Shown piece by piece: positions 25,593 through 33,107 of a DNA stretch of 33,112 nucleotides. The position numbers were made by a program, and so were the translations under genes. Numbering within the stretch: the first letter of the stretch is position 1; the number at the start of each line of letters is the position of its first letter. The notes below the pieces were generated by a model. It had not been told where the DNA came from. It did no database searches and saw nothing but the letters and a program-made list of their open reading frames with translations. Location: assembly GCA_022795805.1 (NCBI GenBank), contig JAAWHK010000022.1, positions 1 through 33,112 of the forward strand, read 5' to 3'. Source of the DNA: Hungatella sp. Its GTDB lineage: Bacteria; Bacillota; Clostridia; Lachnospirales; Lachnospiraceae.

Positions 25593-26240
25593 TCAGCCGA
25601 AGATACAGTGGGCCGGCGGCTGGTGGGAATCGGCGAAGGCGAAGGCATCCCGGATATTCTCCCGGATGGTCAGTTCGTCTAACTTGCACAAAACCCCAAT
25701 GTGGTAAATATGGTAGTAGCAGTACTCATCTAAGGTCATGGCGCCGGGATTTTCCTGGTAATAGGTGTACAGGTTTATTCTGGCGCCCATGTCCATGCGG
25801 ACCTTGACGCGGAGGTCCTTCATGTCGTAGGATTTGTGAAAATCCTGTTCCACCTGCTCAAGAACGTGAGACACCACGTCGATCTTGTGGTTCATCCACT
25901 GTTCCTGCTGGTCCTTGTGGTAGAAAAGCTCCATGGTTCTGGGGCAGCTCATAATACGGCGGTAAGCGTAGATGTAGACGACGCAGTGACGCCAGTACTT
26001 GTTTCTGTACTCATCCGGATAAGAATCTACGAAACTCTTCAGCATCTCAAAGAAATCATCGATGAGTTCCTCCATAAGCATAAATTTATTTTTAAAGTGG
26101 TAAGTGATGGTGCTTTTTACGATCCCCAGTTCGTCGGCTATTTTCTGAAAGGTGGTTCCCCCGTAGCCGTAGCGAAGGAACATGGATCCGGCCACATCCA
26201 GGATCTGTTTTCTCATGGGAAGTTCTGTGTCATGGCTCAT
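25593..26240 (-). CDS. TetR-family transcriptional regulator
   Basis: The 215-residue regulator has a TetR-type DNA-binding domain at about residues 8-55: RKQILDVAGSMFLRYGYGGT followed by TFQKIADELGIVKSTITYHFKNK, with IADELGIVKSTITYHF as the recognition helix region. The C-terminal ligand-binding part is rich in Tyr, His and Met and is not assignable to a subfamily. The ATG at 26240 is chosen because AAAGGAG precedes it; the longer frame from 26309 has no such site. It is divergent from the MFS-molybdenum hydroxylase operon, and a perfect palindrome at 26481-26504 in the shared region is the probable operator. It therefore likely represses that operon until the substrate is present. Confidence 0.92.
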   Translation of the reverse strand: MSHDTELPMRKQILDVAGSMFLRYGYGGTTFQKIADELGIVKSTITYHFKNKFMLMEELIDDFFEMLKSFVDSYPDEYRNKYWRHCVVYIYAYRRIMSCPRTMELFYHKDQQEQWMNHKIDVVSHVLEQVEQDFHKSYDMKDLRVKVRMDMGARINLYTYYQENPGAMTLDEYCYYHIYHIGVLCKLDELTIRENIRDAFAFADSHQPPAHCIFG

Positions 26241-26262
26241 AATCAAATCTCCTTTGCCATTT

Positions 26263-26291
26263 ATTATACGTGGAAAAGGGGAAACAGGCAA
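26263..26291 (-). promoter_or_regulatory. Predicted promoter of the TetR-family gene
   Basis: On the reverse strand TTGCCT (26286-26291) is followed after 17 bases by consensus TATAAT (26263-26268), about 22 bases before the ATG at 26240. Confidence 0.65.
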
Positions 26292-26446
26292 GCAAACCAT
26301 CACATACAATACAAATACAGATATATACAGTAAGAAAATTCCATAAATATAGGAAAAGAAACGCGTTTGTGTTTTGAAAAGCGAACGATAATTGAAGAAT
26401 AATTGTAGAAAATGTGAAAAATTTGGAGGGATATAAAAAATTTATA

Positions 26447-26475
26447 TTGACTTTTGTCAAAGCATATAGTAGAAT
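26447..26475 (+). promoter_or_regulatory. Predicted promoter of the MFS-molybdenum hydroxylase operon
   Basis: TTGACT (26447-26452) and TAGAAT (26470-26475) are separated by 17 bases. The -35 element is part of a small perfect palindrome TTGAC-TTTT-GTCAA (26447-26460). Transcription should begin near 26482, inside the larger palindrome, giving a leader of about 110 bases. Confidence 0.65.
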
Positions 26476-26480
26476 CCAAA

Positions 26481-26504
26481 CTGTACAAAATAGTAATTGT
26501 ACAG
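26481..26504. promoter_or_regulatory. Probable TetR-family operator
   Basis: A perfect inverted repeat: CTGTACAA (26481-26488), eight bases, TTGTACAG (26497-26504). It covers the predicted transcription start, the ideal place for a repressor. A further GTACAA half-site lies at 26536-26541. The divergent TetR-family protein is the natural candidate to bind it. Confidence 0.7.
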
Positions 26505-26590
26505 TAAGAATAAGACTGCAACTTATTTTTTTACCGTACAATGTTAAAAAAAAGACGATATTTATGGCAAAAACGAAAGGAGCAGTTGTT

Positions 26591-27822
26591 ATGGAAACAT
26601 CACAGAAAAAGAGAAACCCATGGCTGTCCCTGGCGGCGGTTACGCTGGCCTTTTCCTTCACATTTTTAAGCAGATACATCTGGAGTCCCCTGATGGCGGA
26701 TGTGTCCGGGGAGTTTGGGATCAATGCCACTCAGGCGGGACTTTACATGTCCGCGTTTTTCGCCGGATACCTGGTGACTCAGATACCGGGAGGAATCATG
26801 GCGGACAAGTATAAGCCCAAATATATCCTCATGATCTGCACGGCCCTGGGAGGCGTTATGACGGCCATGATGTCCATGATCCAGAGCTACGAGATGGGGC
26901 TGGTGATCCGGGTGATCACCGGTGTCAGCAGTGGATGCGTCATGGCGCAGTGTTCCAAGGTGGTGGCCACCACGTTTGAACCCAGGAAGAGGGCATCGGC
27001 CATGGGAGTGGTTCTGGCATCCCCGCCTTTCGGCATCACCCTGGCCCAGTCCCTGGGCGCTCCCTTAAATCAGTCCGTGGGCTGGAGAAACACCTTTTTG
27101 ACAGTGGCGGCGGTTGCGGTTGTGATCGTGGCTATGATCGCCGTGTGGGTTCCCACGGCGGAGAAAAAGGCGGCTCCCACAGGCAGCGCGGCGAAAGCGG
27201 CGGCTCAGACGGCAGCAGCGGCTCCATCAAAGCAGGCAGGGCTTCTGGAGGGACTTGCAGGCTTCTTCACCAACAAGCAGCAGCTTCTCTTAGGGGCCAG
27301 CGGTTTTATGTTCATGTTCATCTCCGTGGGATTTGCCACATGGACCAACCGCTACGCCCAGAGCCTGGGATTTACCCCGGTACAGGGGGTATGATCATCA
27401 CCTGCTACAGCATCGCAGGCATTGCGGCCTCCTGCATCTCCGGTTCCCTGGCGGACAAGCTTCACTTCAGCCACCGGAACTTCCTTATATTAAGCCTGTC
27501 CCTCATGGGCGTCATGACTCTGGTATTTTCCTTCCAGACCAGCTACGCAGGGCTTATAGGGGTGGGAATCATCTACGGCGCGGTGTCCTACCTGCCCTCC
27601 ACCCACTACACCACCTCCGCCATGATCCTGGCCGGGGAGCGGTATACGGCCACGGCGGCGTCCTCCCAGAACCTTCTGTTTCAGCTGGCCAGCTTTATCA
27701 TGCCGGTGGTTGTGGGGCGTGCCATCGACGCCACAGGCAATTACAGCCTGATCTGGTACATTTTCTGCGGCTGCGCCGTTATTTCCGTATTATTCTGCTT
27801 CTTTGTTAAAAATGATAAATAA
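26591..27822 (+). pseudogene. MFS transporter (organic-anion type), interrupted by a single-base frameshift
   Basis: The first frame (METSQKKRNPWLSLAAVTLA) encodes helices 1-6, a cytoplasmic Ala/Lys-rich loop (about residues 190-215) and helix 7, then stops at 27394 just after GFTPVQGV. The -1 frame carries on without a break (GMIITCYSIAGIAASCISGSLADKL) to the end at 27822. The switch lies at a run of five Gs (27385-27389). One more G there would give an intact protein of about 410 residues, reading VQGGMIIT, the normal MFS length. Features include the loop 2-3 motif GGIMADKYKPKY and 'RVITGVSSGCVMAQCSKVVATTFEPRKRASAMG', as in ACS-type carboxylate symporters. A start at 26591 has AAAGGAG before it. 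Either the gene is broken, the run was misread, or ribosomes slip; the downstream half is well conserved, so damage would be recent. Confidence 0.85.
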
Positions 27823-27843
27823 CATATAAGGAAAGGAGTACAT

Positions 27844-28362
27844 ATGAAAGAAATAGTTCGAAACGTAATTACCATCCATGTAAATGGAAAGACCTATGAT
27901 ATTCCCGTGGGCCCGGGGCGGTATGAGATGCCTGAGAGCGAGACCCTGTCCCACACCCTGCGGGATCGTCTGGGGCTTACAGGCCTTAAGATCGGGTGCG
28001 ATCAGGGAGCCTGCGGCTGCTGCACGGTGATCATGGACGGAAAGGCAGTCACCTCCTGCATGACCCTTACCCTGGACTGCGACGGCGGCCGCATCACCAC
28101 CATCGAGGGGCTGGCGGACCGTGCCACCGGGGAATTGGACGGGCTGCAGCAGGCATTTCTGGACAACTGCGGATACCAGTGCGGATTCTGTACGCCGGGG
28201 ATTATCATGACGGCCAAGGCGTTTCTTGAAGAGCATGAGGATCCGACGGAGGAGGAAGTGAGGGAGGCTCTGGCCGGCAATTACTGCCGCTGCGGCACCC
28301 ACTATACGGCGGTTGAGTCGGTTATGGCTTATGTGCAGAAGAGGAAGGAGGAGCGTCAATGA
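27844..28362 (+). CDS. Molybdenum hydroxylase small subunit, two [2Fe-2S] clusters (xanthine dehydrogenase family)
   Basis: The 172-residue subunit carries electrons from the molybdenum site to the flavin subunit. It has the plant-ferredoxin-like cluster cysteines Cys52, Cys57, Cys60 and Cys72 (GCDQGACGCC...SC) and the second-cluster cysteines Cys113, Cys116, Cys148 and Cys150 (GYQCGFCTPG...NYCRCG). This is the standard pattern for XdhC/CoxS-type subunits, where the QCGFCTPG motif is diagnostic. A short N-terminal extension precedes the usual ITIHVNGK start. AAAGGAG precedes the ATG. The end overlaps the large-subunit start by four bases. Confidence 0.96.
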   Translation: MKEIVRNVITIHVNGKTYDIPVGPGRYEMPESETLSHTLRDRLGLTGLKIGCDQGACGCCTVIMDGKAVTSCMTLTLDCDGGRITTIEGLADRATGELDGLQQAFLDNCGYQCGFCTPGIIMTAKAFLEEHEDPTEEEVREALAGNYCRCGTHYTAVESVMAYVQKRKEERQ

Positions 28363-30656
28363 GTGAACTGAAGTATGTAGGAAAAGAGACTGTTCGCCTG
28401 CTGGGACCGGACATTGTCACAGGAAAGGCCAGGTACACAGGGGATTTTAGGCTGCCGGGGATGCAGTACGGAAAGATCTTAAGAAGCCCCCACCCCTACG
28501 CTAAGATTCTGTCCATCGACGTGTCCCGGGCAAAGGCTCTGGAGGGAGTCAGCGCTGTGGTGACATGGCAGGATGTGGATCGGAACATCTACATCACCAA
28601 CGGATTTACCCCGCCGAAGCATCACCACATTATGGATATGTATGTGCGGTTTATCGGCGACGCTGTGGCTCTTATCGTGGCGGAGACGGAGGATATCGCC
28701 ATGGAGGCCATGAACCTTATCCACGTGGAGTATGAGGTGTTAAAGCCTGTGTTCACCATCGACGAGGCCATGGCTCCGGGCGCTCCTCAGCTGTATCCGG
28801 AGTTCCCCGGCAATATCGCTCCCCACAAGAACAATCTGGATTTTGAGGTGGGGGATATCGCCAAAGGCTTTGAGGAGTCGGACGTGATCGTGGAGATTGA
28901 CGCTTCCATGGAGAACGGACAGAACCCCCTTCCCGTGGAGCCGCCTACCATTATCTGTTCCTATGAAAATGACACCTACCGCTTTATCGCCTCCGCGGCG
29001 GCCCCGGCTTACTGCCACCAGAACGTGGCTTCGTCCCTGAACGTGCCCTATGAGCAGGTGCGCCTGGAGGCTCCGGCCGTGGGAGGAAGCTTTGGCTCCA
29101 AGCTTTACAGCGGCAATGTGCAGTGTCTGGTGTTTGCGGCTGTTATGGCAAAGGCCGCCCGGTGTCCGGTTTTGTTTACCTACACCAAGGAGGAGCATTT
29201 CGGCGTTCATCAGAACCGTATGTCCACCAAGGCTCACATCAAGTTCGGCATGAAAAAGGACGGAACGGCAAGCGCCGTGGAGATGACCCAGTACGCGGAC
29301 GCGGGGGTCTGCGCCTCCACCCAGGAGTTCATGCTGGCAGTGGGAACCAACACGCTGCCTATCCTGTGCAAGACCGACAACAAGAGCTACCACGCCAAGG
29401 TGGTGGTGACCAACCATATTCCCTCCGGTTCCTTCCGGGGATACGGATATATGGAGTCCACGGCCCTCATCAGCCAGGCGATCTTTGAGGCCTGCGAGAA
29501 AATGGATATTGACCCGGTGGTCTACCTTGAGAAGAACGCCATGAGAAAGGGAGACCGGTATCACAATTCCATGGCCGGCGCTCACCCGTGGCAGGAAAAC
29601 AAGACGGCGGACTGGTCCAACCTGGTGACGGAGACAGCCAGGGCCTTTCGGTGGAGCGAGCGGTTTAAAGGCTGGGGCGTTCCCACCTGGGTATCCCCCG
29701 ACGGCAAGAAGGCCAGGGGCGTGGGAGTGGGAGCTGCAGGCCATTCAGACACAGGCGGCAAGCCGTCCAATGCCAACGTGACCGTCACCGGCCTGGGAGC
29801 CGTGTATCTGTCTACCTGTATGTCGGAGTTCGGCGCGGGAACCAGGGATGTGATGCTGAAGGTGGTGGCCGAGGAGCTGGGTATGCCGCTGGAATCCATC
29901 CGGGTCTCCGACGCGGACACGGGCATGACGCCGCCTGACTTCGGTTCCACCGGTTCCAGATCCACCTACTGCGGCGGTATCGTCGCCAAGAGGGCCTGTG
30001 AGGACGTGAAGAAGAAATTGTTTGCGCTGACCCACGAGAAGTTCGGGGTGCCGGAGGACGACCTGGGATTTGAGAAAGGGTTTGTGTACCGCATCTCCAA
30101 CCCTGAGGAGAAGTACGGCCTGTTCCCCCATCTCATGGGAAAGGTGGACAGCGTCACAGGCTGCGGCCACTTTGACGGCGTCCACAACAGCACCATTTTC
30201 CATCTGCAGTTTGTGGAGGTTGAGGTTGACATGGAGATGGGAACCTTCCGCATTATCGACCACTTCGGCGGTTCGGACGCAGGGGTTATCGTGAATCCGC
30301 TGCCCCTTAAAAACCAGTGCCAGTCCTTCTTTGCCGGCATTGACATCGCCTGCATGGAGGAGACGGTCTGGGATCCCAATGATTTCCGCGTGCTCAACCC
30401 CAGCAATATTGACTATAAGACCAGAACCTTTAACGACGTGGTGCCCCATGACCACATAATCCTGGAGTCCATGAAGGACGTGGAGAATGATTATCCCTTT
30501 GGCGCAGTAGGCGTGGGGGAGCCCCTTCTGGCTCCCGGCGGCCCGGCGATCCGCATGGCCATCTACAATGCCTGCCGGATTAAGCTGAATTCGTATCCCT
30601 TTACGCCTGCGAAAGTCTTAGAAGCACTGAAAGAGAAGGAGGAACAGGAAGCATGA
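28359..30656 (+). CDS. Molybdenum hydroxylase large subunit, molybdopterin-binding (xanthine dehydrogenase family)
   Basis: The 765-residue catalytic subunit hydroxylates a substrate carbon using water at a molybdenum-cytosine-dinucleotide or similar cofactor. It has the N-terminal a/b hammerhead (VGKETVRLLGPDIVTGKARY...DFRLPGM), the cofactor loop GGSFGSK (242-248), SFRGYGYME (358-366) and the invariant catalytic base Glu721 in GVGEPLLAP. Motifs differ from purine-type enzymes: GGSFGSK instead of GGGFGGK, and RGYGYME instead of RGFGGPQ, and the usual 'H..MEP' sequence reads QNPLPVEP. So the substrate is probably not a standard purine, though this cannot be decided by eye. It overlaps its neighbours on both sides by four bases, so the three subunits are translationally coupled. 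Confidence 0.94.
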   Translation: MSELKYVGKETVRLLGPDIVTGKARYTGDFRLPGMQYGKILRSPHPYAKILSIDVSRAKALEGVSAVVTWQDVDRNIYITNGFTPPKHHHIMDMYVRFIGDAVALIVAETEDIAMEAMNLIHVEYEVLKPVFTIDEAMAPGAPQLYPEFPGNIAPHKNNLDFEVGDIAKGFEESDVIVEIDASMENGQNPLPVEPPTIICSYENDTYRFIASAAAPAYCHQNVASSLNVPYEQVRLEAPAVGGSFGSKLYSGNVQCLVFAAVMAKAARCPVLFTYTKEEHFGVHQNRMSTKAHIKFGMKKDGTASAVEMTQYADAGVCASTQEFMLAVGTNTLPILCKTDNKSYHAKVVVTNHIPSGSFRGYGYMESTALISQAIFEACEKMDIDPVVYLEKNAMRKGDRYHNSMAGAHPWQENKTADWSNLVTETARAFRWSERFKGWGVPTWVSPDGKKARGVGVGAAGHSDTGGKPSNANVTVTGLGAVYLSTCMSEFGAGTRDVMLKVVAEELGMPLESIRVSDADTGMTPPDFGSTGSRSTYCGGIVAKRACEDVKKKLFALTHEKFGVPEDDLGFEKGFVYRISNPEEKYGLFPHLMGKVDSVTGCGHFDGVHNSTIFHLQFVEVEVDMEMGTFRIIDHFGGSDAGVIVNPLPLKNQCQSFFAGIDIACMEETVWDPNDFRVLNPSNIDYKTRTFNDVVPHDHIILESMKDVENDYPFGAVGVGEPLLAPGGPAIRMAIYNACRIKLNSYPFTPAKVLEALKEKEEQEA

Positions 30657-33019
30657 AAAATTTCGGATATATAACACCAAAGACCCTGGAAGAAGCTTCC
30701 GCACTGCTTAAAAACCCCCGCACCGCAGCCATGGGCGGCGGCACGGATCTGCTGGGCGTTATCAAGGACGGGCTGCTGCCAAGCCCTCCCGAAACCGTGG
30801 TGAATCTGAAAAAGCTTCCGGAGCTTTCAGGTCTTGAGGAGCGGGAAGACGGCCTTCACGCGGGGGCCTGCGTGACGCTTTCGGAGCTTTCGGAGAATGA
30901 GACTGTAAAGGCCAAATGGCCTGCCCTGGCGGATGCCGCCAGAAGCGTGGCCACACCGAATCTGCGCAACACCGCCACGTTGGGGGGCAACCTGTGCCAG
31001 GACATCCGCTGCTGGTATTACCGGTACCCGGAGATCTTAGGCGGCAGGATCAACTGTGCCAGGAAGGAGGGCCATCTGTGTTCGGCCATGATGGGAGAGA
31101 ACCGCTACCATTCCATCTTCGGCGCCGCCAAGGTGTGTGAGACTCCCTGTACAGGCAGGTGCCCGGCTCACACGGATATCTCCGCCTACATGGAGCTTCT
31201 GCGGGCGGGAAAGGTGGAGGAGGCAGCCAGGGTTATCCTGGAGGTAAACCCCATGCCGGCCATCACCAGCCGCGTGTGCGCCCACTTCTGCATGGAGGGC
31301 TGCAACCGCAGCACCTACGACGAGAGCCTGAACGTGGGCGCCGTGGAGCGGTATCTGGGGGACTACATCCTGGAGCATAAGGATGTGTTTATGCAGGCGC
31401 CGGACAGGGAGAACGGGATGAAGGTTTCCATCATCGGCTCCGGCCCGGCAGGCCTGACTGCGGCCTACTACCTGCGCCAGAGCGGCTACAGCGTGACCAT
31501 TTACGAGAAGCAGCCGGAGGCAGGCGGATGTCTGACCTACGCCATCCCGCCTTACCGCCTGCCAAAGGAAGTGGTGAAGGACTTTATCGGTGCGCTGGAG
31601 GCCATGGGCGTGAGATTTCAGTGCGGCTGCAGCATCGGCCAGGACAAGACACTTGATGAGATCGTGAAGACCAGCGACAGCGTGATGCTGGATACGGGCA
31701 CATGGAAGCGGCCCCTTATCGGTCTGGCCGGGGAGGAGCTGACAAGGTTCGGCCTGGAATTTCTGATGGACGTAAACAACTACGTCAGGGAGAGGCCGGG
31801 CTCCCGGGTTGTGGTGGTCGGCGGCGGCAATGTGGCCATGGACGTGGCCATCACGGCCAAACGCCTTGGCTGCCCGGAGGTTACCATGGTGTGCCTGGAA
31901 CAGCGGGATTCCATGCCTGCCAATGAGGAGGAGATTACGAGAGCCCTGGAGGAGGGCGTGCTTATCCGCAACGGATGGGGCCCTAAGGAGGTTGTGCGCA
32001 CCGACGGCAAGGTGAGGGGAATGGTGTTTAAGCACTGTCCGAAGGTGCTGGACGATACGGGACGGTTTAACCCTGTCTATGAGGAGGACAAGGTTATGGA
32101 GCTTCAGGCCGACATCATCATGATGGCTATCGGCCAGAAGGCGGACCTGGATTTTCTGGAGGGCGCTTACAAAATCGAGACGGAGCGGGGAAGGATTAAG
32201 GCTCTGGAAGGGTGCCGCACCACAGAGGCGGGCATCTTTGCAGGGGGCGACGTGACCACAGGCCCGGCCACGGTTATCGGGGCCATTGCCTCCGGAAAGC
32301 AGGTCGCCGTCTCCGTGAACCAGTACTGCGGCTTGAAGGAACTTCCGGTTGAGAAGGCGGCCAGAGAGCGGCTTCATGAGAAGCTGGCGGCGTTTGACAC
32401 CGGATGCCGCGGCGGCAGGGAGGCCGTGAAGTCTCCCATGCTGGAGGTCCATGAGAGGGATATGGACAAGGAAGATCTGGGCTGCATCGCTCCGGAGCTT
32501 GCAAAGGGCGAGGCAAACCGCTGCTTTAACTGCGGCTGTCTGGCGGTGAATCCCAGCGACACGGCCAACATCCTTTACGCTTTTAATGCTAAGATCGTGA
32601 CCAACTACCGGACCATGGGGGCGGAGGAGTTTTTCGGCGCCAACACCAAGGTGCAGGAGGTTCTGAGGAAGGGTGAGATCGTGAAAGAGCTCATCGTTCC
32701 CTACCTGCCCAAGGGTGCTGTGGCCAGGTATGACAAGTTCCGCATCCGCAAGTCCATTGATTTTGCCGTGCTGGCCGTGGCCGGGTATTACCGGCTGGAG
32801 GAAGGCGTGGTGAAGGACGTAAGCCTGGTTCTGGGTGCCGTGGCACCGGTTCCCATGAAGATGAGGGAGGCCGAAAGCTACCTTCTGGGGAAGGAGCTGA
32901 CTGCCCAGACGGCGAAAGAGGCCGCCGAGATCGCGTTAAAAGACGCCATTCCGCTGGAAATGAACGGGTATAAGATCGACATGGCCAAGGTTATGGTGCG
33001 GAGGTTTTTGGGATTTTAA
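30653..33019 (+). CDS. Molybdenum hydroxylase FAD subunit with inserted GltD/YgfK-like NAD(P)-FAD oxidoreductase module
   Basis: This 788-residue protein is a split fusion. Residues 1-162 are the N-terminal half of a CoxM/XdhB-type FAD subunit: MKNFGYITPKTLEEASALL, MGGGTDLL (27-34), TPNLRNTATLGGNL (101-114) and NRYHSIFG (150-157). Residues about 162-628 are a glutamate-synthase-small-subunit-like module. It has Fe-S cysteines 162, 166, 170, 209, 213 and 217, an FAD site GSGPAGLTAAYYL (262-274), an NAD(P) site GGGNVAMDVA (390-399), GGDVTTGPATVIGAIASGK (531-549) and a closing RCFNCGC (623-629). At the last cysteine the sequence returns smoothly to the XdhB half, AVNPSDTANILYAFNAKIV, including the C-terminal CO-dehydrogenase flavoprotein domain to residue 788. 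In ordinary subunits NRYHSIFG is followed within a few residues by C.AV.PSD. The start overlaps the large subunit by four bases. Confidence 0.93.
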   Translation: MKNFGYITPKTLEEASALLKNPRTAAMGGGTDLLGVIKDGLLPSPPETVVNLKKLPELSGLEEREDGLHAGACVTLSELSENETVKAKWPALADAARSVATPNLRNTATLGGNLCQDIRCWYYRYPEILGGRINCARKEGHLCSAMMGENRYHSIFGAAKVCETPCTGRCPAHTDISAYMELLRAGKVEEAARVILEVNPMPAITSRVCAHFCMEGCNRSTYDESLNVGAVERYLGDYILEHKDVFMQAPDRENGMKVSIIGSGPAGLTAAYYLRQSGYSVTIYEKQPEAGGCLTYAIPPYRLPKEVVKDFIGALEAMGVRFQCGCSIGQDKTLDEIVKTSDSVMLDTGTWKRPLIGLAGEELTRFGLEFLMDVNNYVRERPGSRVVVVGGGNVAMDVAITAKRLGCPEVTMVCLEQRDSMPANEEEITRALEEGVLIRNGWGPKEVVRTDGKVRGMVFKHCPKVLDDTGRFNPVYEEDKVMELQADIIMMAIGQKADLDFLEGAYKIETERGRIKALEGCRTTEAGIFAGGDVTTGPATVIGAIASGKQVAVSVNQYCGLKELPVEKAARERLHEKLAAFDTGCRGGREAVKSPMLEVHERDMDKEDLGCIAPELAKGEANRCFNCGCLAVNPSDTANILYAFNAKIVTNYRTMGAEEFFGANTKVQEVLRKGEIVKELIVPYLPKGAVARYDKFRIRKSIDFAVLAVAGYYRLEEGVVKDVSLVLGAVAPVPMKMREAESYLLGKELTAQTAKEAAEIALKDAIPLEMNGYKIDMAKVMVRRFLGF

Positions 33020-33053
33020 GAGATTAAGTGAAGAGATTGGGGATTGACGGTTG

Positions 33054-33107
33054 ACGCTCCCGGGATTTTATGCTGTATGATTGGTGCAGGAGGAGTCCCG
33101 GGAGCGT
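33054..33107. repeat. 12-bp perfect inverted repeat with 30-base spacer after the hydroxylase operon
   Basis: ACGCTCCCGGGA (33054-33065) is the exact reverse complement of TCCCGGGAGCGT (33096-33107). The window ends five bases later, so a following T-tract cannot be judged. It could be the operon terminator with an unusually long loop, an operator pair, or the flank of another element. An AGGAGG inside the spacer (33089-33094) leaves open that a gene begins near the right edge. Confidence 0.6.

Larger units (their letters stand above)
26241..26590. other. AT-rich divergent control region of the TetR gene and the MFS-hydroxylase operon
   Basis: About 350 bases without a gene, strikingly AT-rich next to GC-rich genes. 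It contains a promoter for each direction (26263-26291 on the minus strand, 26447-26475 on the plus strand), palindromes at 26447-26460 and 26481-26504 and a GTACAA half-site at 26536-26541. Confidence 0.7.

Noticed and set aside
31037-32452. A 471-residue open frame on the minus strand
   Set aside because: Antisense to the nested FAD subunit, whose Rossmann and Fe-S motifs are unambiguous.
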